DNA of 64,000 nt from Ktedonospora formicarum (GCF_016587355.1 NZ_BNJF01000005.1:186001-250000); one strand, 5' to 3'; shown: positions 34,530 to 43,269, counted from the stretch's first letter. Notes: generated from the letters alone by a model not told the origin. A program made the numbers and translations.

Positions 34530-36117
34530 GAGTGAGCGTCCAAGAGGGATATGGCCGCTTGGTATACGCGCGCAGGTATCACTCTGGACCAGTTTGGTAT
34601 TTGTATTTCTACTAGTGCTCTTCGGGACAGTTTTCTACATGCAGTTGCGCGCTACCCTGGACCAGAATATTGATAACACTCTGTATGTGCGCGCCCAGCA
34701 TATCTCTAATGGTATGACCTACAAGAATCAAATGGCGCAAATGCCCCAGGCGCATGCCAGCGTGCCTGCCAATGTCACCCCGCCAGCCGTAACCCCACAA
34801 AGTAATCCCTACCAGCAATGGCGGGCTCGCCGCAACAACTCCGAGTTTAAGACCGCCGAGCGCGATATTATGCAGCATCATCCCGACCTCGCTGTCGATC
34901 TGGATGGACCCGTGCGCATCTTCGGCTCCAATGGACGTGAGATCTATAGCACGCCAACCTTCCAGGTCTTAAACCTGCCTGCCACCATTGAGCAGAGCAC
35001 GCGCGAAGGGAAACCCTGGATCGGCACCGTCAGCGCGCACGATGGGCGAGAGGTCCGTCTCTATAGCCTGCCTCTGAAGCAGAACGGCAAGGTCTATAGC
35101 GTCATCCAGGTTGGTACCTCTCTCTCGACGCTGGAAGAGACGCTAAATAACGTCGTTTACGAACTGATGCTGGTTGGCCCTGCTGTCCTGCTGCTTGGTG
35201 CCTTTGGTAGCTACCTGCTGGCCTGTAAAGCTTTCAAGCCTATCGAGCGCCTGACCAGTGCCGCGCGCACCATTACTATAGGCGATCTCTCGCAGCGTGT
35301 CCCCGTACCACGTGCGCGTGATGAAGTGCGCCGTCTCGCCCTTACCTTTAACGAAATGATTGCCTCACTCGAAGCTATCTTCGCGCGGCAGCGACGCTTT
35401 ACCTCTGATGCCGCCCATGAGCTTCGTACTCCTGTCGCTGCTATTCGTAGTATGGCCGAAGTCGCGCTTAGTGAGCGCGGCGAACTTGCGGGTCAAGATA
35501 TGATGCGAACTTTACGCAATATTACCAGCGAGTCCGAGCGCCTGGGTGCGTTGATTAGTGACCTGCTAGCCCTGGCGCGTGCTGACGAGGGGCAGGGGCA
35601 TTTTGAACGCGAGCCTGTGCGCCTGGACATGCTAGCTCAAGGGGTAGCAGCGACTATGGAGCCGCTGGCACAGGAGCGAGATGTGCAATTGCAGGTAGAT
35701 GCGAGCGAGGTTGTGACAACCAATGGTGATGAAGCTCGCTTGATCCAGGTTGTGCTCAATCTTGTTGAGAATGCCCTCATCTACAACCAGCGTGGTGGAA
35801 GTGTCATGATAGAGGTGCGAAGCGAGGATGAGCGAGCCATCTTGCGTGTCCGAGATACAGGTATTGGAATCGCCCCCGAACATCTGGCGCACATCTTCGA
35901 GCGTTTCTACCGTACGGACAAGGCTCGCTCACGGGCCGCAGGCGGCAATGGTCTGGGTCTCTCCATTGTCGATTGGATTGTCAAAATGCATCAAGGGAAA
36001 CTCGACGTCCAGAGCGAGCCTGAACAGGGCTCCACCTTCAGCGTCAGCTTTCCCCTCGCGCCAGCTACCAGCCAGGAAACGCGTATAAGTACCAGCATTG
36101 GAGCGAGCGTGGGCTAA
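34480..36117 (+). CDS. Membrane sensor histidine kinase (two-component partner)
   Basis: 545 aa. The ATG inside the response-regulator gene has AAGGAG seven bases upstream, so the 50-base overlap is genuine and implies coupled translation. Topology: membrane helix about 33-56 (VSLWTSLVFVFLLVLFGTVF), extracellular sensor of about 170 residues with a Pro/Gln-rich stretch, second helix about 228-248, HAMP (CKAFKPIERLTSAARTI), HisKA with His314 (FTSDAAHELRTPVAAI), and HATPase (NLVENALIYNQ, DTGIGI, GLGLSIVDWIV). Signal not known. Resembles CpxA/PrrB-like kinases. Confidence 0.96.
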   Translation: MLFTPSEASATSSKNPESERPRGIWPLGIRAQVSLWTSLVFVFLLVLFGTVFYMQLRATLDQNIDNTLYVRAQHISNGMTYKNQMAQMPQAHASVPANVTPPAVTPQSNPYQQWRARRNNSEFKTAERDIMQHHPDLAVDLDGPVRIFGSNGREIYSTPTFQVLNLPATIEQSTREGKPWIGTVSAHDGREVRLYSLPLKQNGKVYSVIQVGTSLSTLEETLNNVVYELMLVGPAVLLLGAFGSYLLACKAFKPIERLTSAARTITIGDLSQRVPVPRARDEVRRLALTFNEMIASLEAIFARQRRFTSDAAHELRTPVAAIRSMAEVALSERGELAGQDMMRTLRNITSESERLGALISDLLALARADEGQGHFEREPVRLDMLAQGVAATMEPLAQERDVQLQVDASEVVTTNGDEARLIQVVLNLVENALIYNQRGGSVMIEVRSEDERAILRVRDTGIGIAPEHLAHIFERFYRTDKARSRAAGGNGLGLSIVDWIVKMHQGKLDVQSEPEQGSTFSVSFPLAPATSQETRISTSIGASVG

Positions 36118-36295
36118 AGCGTAGTGGTGGACTGACTCCAATGCATCCTTCCTAACAATACAATCTCTCTACTAGATAGCTTAAGTGGCAACCTCTTCAC
36201 TTGATTCTCATAAAAGGTTTCTATACTGCCAAATGTGAGAGGGATGAAGGTAGATAAAAGGTCTAGAGATATTGACTGAAGAGAGGGATAACGCC
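36118..36295. other. Intergenic with a possible promoter for the small gene
   Basis: TATACT at 36222-36227 has a poor -35 (ACTTGA, 17-bp spacer, or TTGATT, 15-bp spacer). No terminator after the histidine kinase was recognised. Confidence 0.35.
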
Positions 36296-36511
36296 ATGCA
36301 ACACTTTCAAACTCGCAATAATGCCATCATGAATGGATATAATAATACCTTGCTCTATGCTTTGAGGCGCTACCGCGCATATGAGACACGCAACGAGGAG
36401 AGCCACCGCTCCTGGCATAGGGATGGAGAGCTTATCGTGCTTGACCTGCCAATGGAAGAAGATGACTATGCCTCATATGGCTCTGGTGGCCCTGCCCAGG
36501 CGTATATATAG
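36296..36511 (+). CDS. Small hypothetical protein (71 aa)
   Basis: ATG 36296 has GAGAGGG eight bases upstream; a TTG at 36272 in the same frame has no site. Sequence is hydrophilic and charged (LLYALRRYRAYETRNEESHR ... LDLPMEEDDYASYGSGGPAQ). No signal or membrane segment. No family recognised. Alone between the two-component pair and fgd on the opposite strand; may belong to the two-component regulon. Confidence 0.5.
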   Translation: MQHFQTRNNAIMNGYNNTLLYALRRYRAYETRNEESHRSWHRDGELIVLDLPMEEDDYASYGSGGPAQAYI

Positions 36512-36567
36512 GCGTAGCCGATAGAAGACACGCCTCGGGCGCATTCCCACTCAAGAGAGCCAGCAAG

Positions 36568-36598
36568 CGAGACATCGGTGAGCACCACCGATGTCTCG
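36568..36598. terminator. Hairpin at the end of fgd
   Basis: 13-bp arms (CGAGACATCGGTG / CACCGATGTCTCG) with a 5-base loop, 16 bases past the fgd stop. No T tail, so termination is unproved. Confidence 0.45.
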
Positions 36599-36614
36599 CC
36601 ACGTAGGCGTTCTA

Positions 36615-37628
36615 TTAGCCCCAGCGCTGGCGTAAGCGCGGGAGAATCTCTTTCGCGTAGAGTTTGAGGAAGCGCGACTGGTCATCACCGGGAGCGTGGA
36701 AGATCAGATGCGTGAAGCCCAGGCCAATATAGTGTCCAACCTGCTCCACGTGCTCATCAGGATCGTTTGAAACGAGCCAGCGGCGATGGGCCTGATCCTC
36801 AACTGTTTTGGCCTTCTCCTCCATCTCGCGTGGATCGTGAATGCTTACCTTGTCCTCGGCAGGGAGTGCCAGCGCGGCCCAGATGCGGGTATCCTTCAGA
36901 GCTCGTTCCTTGTCCGTGTCGAACGAGACCTTCACTTCAATTGTGCGCTCTACGGTATTAGGATCTTTACCCGCCGCCTTTGCGCCCTCTTCCATTGCGG
37001 GTAGCAATTTATCGCGATATAGCTCATCGCCCTTACCGGAGGTGCAGATAAAGCCATCTCCCTCGCGACCCGCGAATTTAGCCGCCACAGGACCACCCGC
37101 GCTAATGTAAATAGGCACGGGATGCTCAGGCTTATCGTAGATGGTGGCGTTGCGCGTGTGATAATACTCGCCATTGAAAGTGACCATATCTTCGCGCCAG
37201 AGCTGCTTAATCAGGCGCACGGCTTCGCGTAGGCGTGCCAGGCGTTCTTTAGTCTCGGGCCACTCCATACCCGTTACCGCGACCTCGTTGAGCGATTCAC
37301 CAGAGCCTACACCCAGGATGAAGCGTCCGGGATAGAGTTGTCCAAGCGTACCGAAGGACTGTGCTACCACGGCAGGCTGATAGCGAAAGGTAGGGGTAAG
37401 GACGCTGGTACCCAGTACGACGCGTTTGGTGCGCTCAGCCGCCGAGCCCAACCATGAAAGTGCGAACGGAGCGTGCCCATTTGTGTGTCGCCAGGGCTGG
37501 AAATGATCGCTAATCCAGACGCTATCAAATCCCAGGTCTTCAGCTTCGACTGTAAAGTCGAGCAGTTGGCGAGGTCCAAACTGTTCCGCTGATGCTTTAT
37601 AGCCAAACTTTAAGGGTGTATTCGCCAT
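36615..37628 (-). CDS. fgd: F420-dependent glucose-6-phosphate dehydrogenase
   Basis: 337 aa, luciferase-like TIM barrel. The sequence follows mycobacterial FGD1 closely from memory: LKFGYKASAEQFGPRQL, SVWISDHFQPWRH, VVLGTSVLTPTFRYQPAVVA, FILGVGSGESLNEVAVTG, DGFICTSGKGDELY, THLIFHAPGDDQ. It oxidises glucose-6-phosphate and reduces cofactor F420, giving F420H2 for redox or detoxification reactions. Implies that the organism makes F420, although no cofF/fbi genes are in the window. The start at 37628 has AAGGAG about seven bases upstream. Ends in the hairpin at 36568. Confidence 0.92.
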   Translation of the reverse strand: MANTPLKFGYKASAEQFGPRQLLDFTVEAEDLGFDSVWISDHFQPWRHTNGHAPFALSWLGSAAERTKRVVLGTSVLTPTFRYQPAVVAQSFGTLGQLYPGRFILGVGSGESLNEVAVTGMEWPETKERLARLREAVRLIKQLWREDMVTFNGEYYHTRNATIYDKPEHPVPIYISAGGPVAAKFAGREGDGFICTSGKGDELYRDKLLPAMEEGAKAAGKDPNTVERTIEVKVSFDTDKERALKDTRIWAALALPAEDKVSIHDPREMEEKAKTVEDQAHRRWLVSNDPDEHVEQVGHYIGLGFTHLIFHAPGDDQSRFLKLYAKEILPRLRQRWG

Positions 37629-38092
37629 ATGAAAGAACTCCTTCTATCAAACAGATGCCTCATCCTTGAACTCCCTATGTTATATGAAGAGCTGCCGGGC
37701 AGGTATGAGGCCCTCTTCTGTCAGCATAACACTCACAGAATACCAGGCTCGCTAGGACAGGCTATACATTTGCCTGAGCGCAGCCGCCTGAGAGGCTTAA
37801 ACGCCGCACAGCACACATTCGGCCTGAAGTCGAAGCATGTGGCGGCGAAGCTAGCCGCCGCTCAGGCGGCGTTGGCAAATGCTTTTTATACCAGGCTATC
37901 GGGCGAGCATCTGAAATTACCCATGCTCACCAGTATTTACCGCCTTTAATGAGAACATCACCAGTGCGGCGTTTTATGCCCAATGCTGAGCCTTCCTGGC
38001 TGATTTGACTCCAAACTCAGGGTGATGGATAACAACAATTGCCTTTTAAACTACAAGAAGGGTGAAGGGTATAATTTGGGACAGCTTTACTG
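37629..38092. other. Intergenic with a long nested inverted repeat
   Basis: Holds the inverted repeat at 37768-37880. An ORF on the plus strand (37629-37949) starts inside the promoter of fgd and has no sensible sequence, so it is not called. Confidence 0.5.
37768..37880. repeat. 113-bp nested inverted repeat
   Basis: Outer arms ATTTGCC (37768-37774) and GGCAAAT (37874-37880); inner arms GCCGCCTGAG (37783-37792) and CTCAGGCGGC (37861-37870). Possibly a MITE-like relic or a REP pair; no family named. Confidence 0.55.
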
Positions 38093-38722
38093 TCACAGAT
38101 GCAGGGCGTTCCATATGAGTGTACCCGCGATGTACCACATCACACAACCCACGAAGCAATCCAGAATCTTCCAGGACCAGGGGGAACGAAAGAGAGGAGC
38201 GAGCCACCGCGCTCCATACGCCAGAGCAAAGAACCAGGCAAACGAGGCGAGTATCGTTCCGAGTCCGAAGAGAAGCCGCTCACCGGAAGGATAGTGTGCA
38301 CCAATACTTCCGATGAGTACCACCGTATCGAGAATGGCGTGTGGATTGAGTAAACTAAAGGCGAGGACAGACAGGATTACCTCACGTAATTGCCCTGTCT
38401 CTTCGGAAGTGGCATGAGCGTCAAGTTTTTCGGTTTGTAGGGCTGATTTGAAAGAGCGAAACCCATAGACTAGCAGAAACGCGGCGCCTCCCCAGGAAGC
38501 TACGATACTAAGTATAGGAAGCGCACTAATGATCGTGCCCAGACCTCCCACTCCCAATGAAATCAGTATGGTATCGCCGAGTGAACTTAGAAGGGCGATA
38601 ACAAAAACATGCTGCCTCTTTAGTCCCATACGCAACACAAAGGCGTTTTGAGCGCCGATAGCGATAATAAGGCTTGCACCAAGCCCAAATCCTTGTATGA
38701 GGGGTGAGAAATCTTGTGACAT
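38093..38722 (-). CDS. LysE/ArgO-type amino-acid exporter
   Basis: 209 aa, about six membrane helices. The N-terminus FGLGASLIIAIGAQNAFVLRMGLKRQ carries the conserved G-x-Q-N of the LysE superfamily; the rest (SSLGDTILISLGVGGLG, SWGGAAFLLVYGFRSF, SLLNPHAILDTVVLIGSIGA) matches ArgO/LysE. Exports basic amino acids such as Lys or Arg when internal levels rise. LysE-type genes often have a divergent LysG/ArgP regulator; none is seen here. Confidence 0.92.
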   Translation of the reverse strand: MSQDFSPLIQGFGLGASLIIAIGAQNAFVLRMGLKRQHVFVIALLSSLGDTILISLGVGGLGTIISALPILSIVASWGGAAFLLVYGFRSFKSALQTEKLDAHATSEETGQLREVILSVLAFSLLNPHAILDTVVLIGSIGAHYPSGERLLFGLGTILASFAWFFALAYGARWLAPLFRSPWSWKILDCFVGCVMWYIAGTLIWNALHL

Positions 38723-38771
38723 TTGATGTTTACTCCATCTCCTACTACACTACCTGATATATAAGAGAATA

Positions 38772-38834
38772 TAAAGCGTATAAGCCCGCGCTTCCTGGAA
38801 TCTTCTCCCAGGAAGCGCGGGCTTATACGCTTTA
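38772..38834 (-). terminator. Terminator of the kinase-like receptor gene
   Basis: 27-bp perfect arms (38772-38798, 38808-38834) with a 9-base loop, 12 bases after the 38847 gene ends on the minus strand. Among the longest perfect stems in the window. Confidence 0.85.
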
Positions 38835-38846
38835 GCGAAATTGACT

Positions 38847-40778
38847 TTAGTATGGACCGAGCTGCGAGGAGTAGGTGGACATATAACTGCCATAGGCTGA
38901 TGCGGTCTGGCTGGCATTGTCCTGAACCATACCTGTATAGCAGGAGGTCTGACCTGGCGCGACGTATTTGTTCCCACCTGTATCACAGGTGTAGGCCTTG
39001 CCATCGTTGATGCGTACAATCTTCGCGTTGCCGTATTTCCCGGAGGGCATGGCCTTATCGAAGACGATCTTGGCCCAGGCGGCATGGCAGGTCACACTAA
39101 AGCGGAAATAGATTGTCGCGCCTACCCCGCTGATTGTGACATGCTTGGAATGCGAGTTTGAAAGTGACTGCTCGCAGGTTTTCCCACTGACAACATAGGT
39201 CGTGGGATTCTTGCCGTCAACCGCCGCGACAATAGGTTTCGGGGTCGGCGTAGGCGCTGGCTTGGACGTTGGTTTAGCCGTAGGAACTGGTGTCGGAGTT
39301 GCCTTGGGTGGTGTTGTCGGGGTCGATCCCTTGGTACCCGGCTGAGTAGGAGTAGCGCCGGTGGATGTACCATTTGTGCTGGTGGATGTACCATTCGTAT
39401 TGTTGGTATTCTGATGGTCATTCACCCCAGGCGTGGCTGTCTTACCAGGCGCGTTTGATGAGTCATTATTGGATTGATTCCCTGCGAAGTTGCGGGCGTT
39501 CGTGGCGTTGTTGCCCTCTGCAAGGCTCTTCTGTATCTCTTCGGGCAGAGAGGTAATACTGAGAGCATTATTGCGCAGAGGTGGCATAAACGCGCTCGCG
39601 CCAATGACCAGTAAGACCAGCGCCACAGCTACTAGAGCGACAAAGCGACCACGGCTATTGCCTTTACTGGTCTGCTTTGCGCTCGTATTAGCTGGTAGCG
39701 TTGCGAGTGCGTATTGATCATTGTCGATATGAACCGCAGGTGTATTGGATACCTCATCCAGTTCGTTTTGGGTTTCGTCGAGCGTATTGGCGGAGGATGC
39801 GTACTCGCTCGCGAAGCTCTCTACTGTCTGGATTGTTTCGGCGGTGGGAGCTTGTGGCTCATTCTCTTCATCGAAATCGAGTCCGAGATCGGCGGGATTG
39901 AGCACTTTGGTCGTAAGTGTTCGTGTTAGGGGAAGGACCACAAGTCCGCGTTCAGGATCGCTGGCGGTTTCGAGCGCTTTGGCGAACTCTTGCACACTCG
40001 CGAAGCGCTGCTCTGGATCATGAGCGAGCGCCCGTTGTAGTACCTGTTCGACCTCGGTAGGGATGTGGGGAGCAAATGTGCGCAAGCTTGGTGGCGCAAT
40101 CTCTTCCCGTGTATCCTCACCCTCCGTCTCCACCTGAGACGGCAAGCGACCGCTAAGCCACTGGTAAACAACGGCACCAAGCGCGTATTGATCACTGGCG
40201 GGACTTACTTCTCCGAGTTGTAGCTCAGGTGCGGCATAAGGCCCGATGTCTTGCGTTGTGTCGTCTTGTGTGTCTGACTCGCTAGCGGCGTGCGACAGGG
40301 TGGAGAGTGTGAAGTCACTTAGCAGTATCTTGTCTTCGGCATCGACCAGCATGTTCTCTGGCTTCACGTTGCCGTGTATGATGCCTTGCTCATGGGCATA
40401 TTGCAATGCCTCCGCGATGGGTGCAATCTGAGCCAGAACATCCGCAAGGGGCATTTGCAAGCCTTTTGTATGCCGACCACGCAATGAGCCATTGCTTGCA
40501 TACTCCATTATTACAAATGGAAGATGGTTGCTACCCACTCCACCATCGAGTAATTGCATAATCGATGGATTTTCCAGTTGTTGTGCATGCACCTCATCGA
40601 TGAATGCCTTCTGGTCTTCCTCCCGCGTAAGGTAGACATTAAATACCTTTAGCGCGGCCTGGGTGTGCTCAAGTGTGTGTTCACCCAGGTAGACATCACC
40701 AGATTGTCCCCCGCCAAGCCAGCGGACAAGGCGATATGCACCCAATTGTTGACCCGAAAGGTCTATGTATTTCGTCAT
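38847..40778 (-). CDS. Ser/Thr kinase-like receptor, catalytic Asp replaced (pseudokinase?)
   Basis: 643 aa; ATG 40778 with GGAG eleven bases upstream. The kinase fold is complete in outline: LGGGQSGDVY, Lys44 (ALKVFN), αC Glu62, APE-like YAAPEL. However, the HRD motif reads HGN (135-137, IIHGNVKPENML): the proton-accepting Asp is Asn and the Arg is Gly. The DFG motif reads DFT. Such loss predicts little or no phosphotransfer. One membrane helix near 380 (VALVAVALVLLVIGASAF) links to a Thr/Pro-rich stalk (about 430-540, TPTPVPTAKPTSKPAPTP) and a C-terminal extracellular domain with four Cys. No partner gene is adjacent. Confidence 0.9.
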   Translation of the reverse strand: MTKYIDLSGQQLGAYRLVRWLGGGQSGDVYLGEHTLEHTQAALKVFNVYLTREEDQKAFIDEVHAQQLENPSIMQLLDGGVGSNHLPFVIMEYASNGSLRGRHTKGLQMPLADVLAQIAPIAEALQYAHEQGIIHGNVKPENMLVDAEDKILLSDFTLSTLSHAASESDTQDDTTQDIGPYAAPELQLGEVSPASDQYALGAVVYQWLSGRLPSQVETEGEDTREEIAPPSLRTFAPHIPTEVEQVLQRALAHDPEQRFASVQEFAKALETASDPERGLVVLPLTRTLTTKVLNPADLGLDFDEENEPQAPTAETIQTVESFASEYASSANTLDETQNELDEVSNTPAVHIDNDQYALATLPANTSAKQTSKGNSRGRFVALVAVALVLLVIGASAFMPPLRNNALSITSLPEEIQKSLAEGNNATNARNFAGNQSNNDSSNAPGKTATPGVNDHQNTNNTNGTSTSTNGTSTGATPTQPGTKGSTPTTPPKATPTPVPTAKPTSKPAPTPTPKPIVAAVDGKNPTTYVVSGKTCEQSLSNSHSKHVTISGVGATIYFRFSVTCHAAWAKIVFDKAMPSGKYGNAKIVRINDGKAYTCDTGGNKYVAPGQTSCYTGMVQDNASQTASAYGSYMSTYSSQLGPY

Positions 40779-40978
40779 CCCTGAATATACTCCGCCATCT
40801 TGACACATAATGAAATATAGTTGTTGAAGCTCCCCAGGAGCATAAGCTGTCTCTATTGTAAATGTAGCAATCTTTAAACGTCAAGTAGATAGGATTTCCT
40901 GGATGTATGTAGTAAAAATTTATACAAAAACAAACAGCACTGTTATGGCGAGTATTGCACATTCAGGTTGTCACATAG

Positions 40979-41015
40979 GCAAAAAGAGAGGCAGCGGACC
41001 AATTCGCTGCCTCTC
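40979..41015 (-). terminator. Terminator of the GNAT gene
   Basis: GAGAGGCAGCG (40986-40996) pairs with CGCTGCCTCTC (41005-41015); on the minus strand a T5 run follows. Confidence 0.88.
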
Positions 41016-41035
41016 ATAGTTGGTAATCTATCGTG

Positions 41036-41590
41036 TTATGAGTGCCATTCGCTCGCTAGCATACCGTAGACGACCATGTCATGGGCTTTTCCGTTGAGCC
41101 ACTCCACCTGGCGCATGATGCCTTCCTGGGTGAACCCCAATCGTTCGGCAACCGCTCTGCTCGGCCTATTGCCTGTCGCGGCATGGATCTCTACTTTGTT
41201 GAATCTGTATTCCTCAAAAGCATAGGTGATAAGCGTACTGGTGGCGCGTGTGATGATACCTCGCCCCTGTAAGTCTTTATCAAGCCAGTAGCCGATCTCC
41301 GCCATGCGCTTATCCCAATTCATTCTCGGAAAACCAATCGCTCCCGCCAGTTGGCCGCGATACCACAGGTTGGTTGGCAGGCCCATATTATCTATGAAGC
41401 GTTGCATGCTCCCTCGCAAATACGCCTGGATGCCTTCATACGTTTGCTCGTAGGCTGCCCAGGGCATCCAGGGGCGTAGATGCTCAATATTGCGTTCGAT
41501 CAGGTTGAGATACTCTTCTGCGTAGCGCATTTCGCTCAGGCGTAACTCGATCTCGTCGTCTACTCTGATACATAGTGATATGTTACTCAT
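41036..41590 (-). CDS. GNAT-family N-acetyltransferase (RimJ/RimL-like)
   Basis: 184 aa. Acetyl-CoA-dependent transfer to an amino group. Fold markers: LRLSEMRYAEEYLNLIERN (N-terminal helix), GAIGFPRMNWDKRMAEIGYW (beta4-beta5), LDKDLQGRGIITRATSTLI (the acetyl-CoA loop Q-G-R-G-I) and AERLGFTQEGIMRQVEWLNG. Looks like ribosomal-protein or aminoglycoside/peptide acetylase of the RimJ/L type. Its start is 42 bases from the ClbS-side promoter on the other strand. GAGGAG lies near the start codon. Confidence 0.93.
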   Translation of the reverse strand: MSNISLCIRVDDEIELRLSEMRYAEEYLNLIERNIEHLRPWMPWAAYEQTYEGIQAYLRGSMQRFIDNMGLPTNLWYRGQLAGAIGFPRMNWDKRMAEIGYWLDKDLQGRGIITRATSTLITYAFEEYRFNKVEIHAATGNRPSRAVAERLGFTQEGIMRQVEWLNGKAHDMVVYGMLASEWHS

Positions 41591-41631
41591 TCAATCTCCT
41601 CCAGGCTGTACTGTACAGGTTAGCATCATCC

Positions 41632-41660
41632 TTGTCAAATGCTGAGTATTCTGGTATACT
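41632..41660 (+). promoter_or_regulatory. Promoter of the ClbS/DinB gene and its leader
   Basis: TTGTCA, 17-bp spacer, TATACT. Expected start near 41667. Confidence 0.75.
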
Positions 41661-41702
41661 GGCGCAGTAGATAGATTTTTGTATCGAAAGGAGGTGCGCT
41701 CT

Positions 41703-41768
41703 ATGAACATTTCTCTTATAGTTTCAATGGGGCATGGCACCTCGAATAGAGGAGACTCTTTCCGCTAA
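41703..41768 (+). CDS. Possible 21-aa leader peptide
   Basis: AAAGGAGG sits before this ATG (the best ribosome site around), but the frame stops after 21 codons (MNISLIVSMGHGTSNRGDSF, then Arg-stop). It is in the same frame as the ClbS/DinB gene 118 bases downstream; two stops separate them. It may regulate that gene by translation, or be a remnant of a longer N-terminus. Confidence 0.4.
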   Translation: MNISLIVSMGHGTSNRGDSFR

Positions 41769-41885
41769 GTCGCGGGTAACGCATTCCTATCTTTCCCCTC
41801 CTCCAGGTGCTTCGCCTCGCTGCCCTACTCCCATAGTCAATTTTCGCGGACGATTGTGTCCCACCTCTAAATTTTTTCCACAACA

Positions 41886-42617
41886 ATGGAAGCGAGAAAT
41901 AACATTATGGCACATGGTCATTTCCAGTCCTTTTTGCTCAACCTCTTACGCGAGGCCCAGATCAATCAGAATGCCTTCTTTCTGGCGCTCCCTCCCGGTG
42001 AGTTGGATATCATTGGCGAACCTAATTTTTGGTCCGCTAAGGATCATGTTGCTCACCTGACTTTCTGGCGTCAGCAGCTTGTTCTCAGACTGCAAGCACA
42101 TCTGCGTCAGGAGCCACAACCGCAGAGTCAGGACTTTGAGAAGGTTAATCCTATTGTCTTTGAGGAGAATCGTTATCGGAACTGGCCCGATATCCTCTCC
42201 GAGTCCGATCAGGTCTATGCCAACCTTATCACGCTTATTGAGCAACTGGAAGAAGAGGACCTGACTGTGGTTGATCGCCTGCCCTGGATGCTTAAGGGCC
42301 TGGCGCTCTACATATCCGTGATGGGAAATTGCTACGAGCATACTATGATTCACCTGGGCTACTATCTTAGCGAACGACATCAGGGTGAGCGCGCTGTGGT
42401 TGTCTATGAGCAATGGGCTGACCAGATCATCAAGGCTGATGTCCCCGATCCCTTGAAGGGGAATATCCTCTATAATCTGGCTTGCTTCTATGCCACACAT
42501 GATCAGCTAGAGAAGGCTCCGCCTGCGCTGGAAGAGTCATTTATCCTGACGCCTGAATTGCGCGAATTCGCGACCACTGATCCCGATCTGGTCGCGCTCT
42601 ATCCTACCCAATCCTAA
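41886..42617 (+). CDS. ClbS/DinB-like four-helix protein with TPR-like C-terminus
   Basis: 243 aa from ATG 41886; ATG 41907 (seven codons on) is as likely, as neither has a good ribosome site. The first 160 residues fit the DinB/ClbS/DfsB four-helix bundle: FLLNLLREAQINQNAFFLAL, NFWSAKDHVAHLTFWRQQLV (His in the first motif), and NCYEHTMIHLGYYLSERHQG (Glu/His in the last helix), a possible three-residue metal site. The tail (GNILYNLACFYATHDQLEKA) is TPR-like. Relatives include thiol-transferases and toxin-resistance proteins (ClbS acts on colibactin); function here unknown. Confidence 0.8.
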   Translation: MEARNNIMAHGHFQSFLLNLLREAQINQNAFFLALPPGELDIIGEPNFWSAKDHVAHLTFWRQQLVLRLQAHLRQEPQPQSQDFEKVNPIVFEENRYRNWPDILSESDQVYANLITLIEQLEEEDLTVVDRLPWMLKGLALYISVMGNCYEHTMIHLGYYLSERHQGERAVVVYEQWADQIIKADVPDPLKGNILYNLACFYATHDQLEKAPPALEESFILTPELREFATTDPDLVALYPTQS

Positions 42618-42667
42618 TCGCTATTAGGATGCAAACATGAAATATCCCAAGGTTTGAAGGGATATGA

Positions 42668-42741
42668 TTGCAGAAAAAGCCTCCTGAGAGAAACGGAAAG
42701 CAAAAGCACCTGTTTCTCTCAGGAGGCGTAAATTTCTGCAA
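42668..42741. terminator. Terminator-like long hairpin after ClbS/DinB
   Basis: Outer arms TTGCAGAAA / TTTCTGCAA and inner arms GCCTCCTGAGAGAAAC / GTTTCTCTCAGGAGGC (16 bp). Strong stem, followed by A-rich, not T-rich, sequence on the plus strand; the minus strand has a T-rich side. Confidence 0.65.
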
Positions 42742-42984
42742 AAACATTAAATGTGAAAATATGATGATATATGATATTTTATACATATAATTTCTTGCGT
42801 GATTTAAAATAAATAATTGATAGACTTATGCTATTGTGAAAATAGGCATTGGTCTGTATGAACATCTATATTTGAGGGTTGACGCAAAACATTTTGCGAA
42901 TGGTATTCGTATGGACCAGGATATCTTCACAGGCGAGTCTTCTTACATCAGGTTGAAATAGAGAATGAAGGAAAATATTAAATA
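42742..42984. other. AT-rich region before the precursor-like peptide gene
   Basis: Holds TTGACG at 42879-42884 as a possible -35, with poor -10 matches 17-19 bases on. No ORF supported. Confidence 0.35.
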
Positions 42985-43269
42985 ATGAAAGAATTGGAAA
43001 ATATCACAGGAATTGCAGAACTCGATGATGCCGAGTTAGAACTAGTCAGCGGTCGCGGTGGCGAAGAAGGCGGCTTCGGTGGTTCTGGCGGCAAAGGCGG
43101 TTATGGCAAGGTCCAGGGGTACAGAAACGACAACGAGATTATCAACAATTTCTCGTTCCGTCATGATACCGCCATCAATGGCTTGATTAAAATTGGAGGC
43201 GACTCCGAAAATGGTGCGTTGAACAACTTCACCTGTAATAGCTTCAATAACACCGCCATTGGCCATTAA
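42985..43269 (+). CDS. Peptide precursor-like protein with double-glycine-type leader
   Basis: 94 aa. Leader MKELENITGIAELDDAELEL then VSGRGG: the ELxDxELExVxGG pattern of double-glycine leaders (class II bacteriocins, Nif11-like and related RiPP precursors). The putative core is Gly-rich at first (GGFGGSGGKGGYG) and then Asn/Phe-rich with one Cys (NNFTCNSFNNTAIGH). AAGGAA precedes the ATG. No transporter with a C39 peptidase, lanthionine synthetase, radical-SAM or other modifying gene lies nearby, so it is an orphan precursor or simply a small Gly-rich protein. Confidence 0.55.
   Translation: MKELENITGIAELDDAELELVSGRGGEEGGFGGSGGKGGYGKVQGYRNDNEIINNFSFRHDTAINGLIKIGGDSENGALNNFTCNSFNNTAIGH

Noticed and set aside
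37629..37949. 106-aa plus-strand ORF beside fgd
   Set aside because: Begins at the fgd start region, contains the nested repeat, and has no ribosome site or family match.
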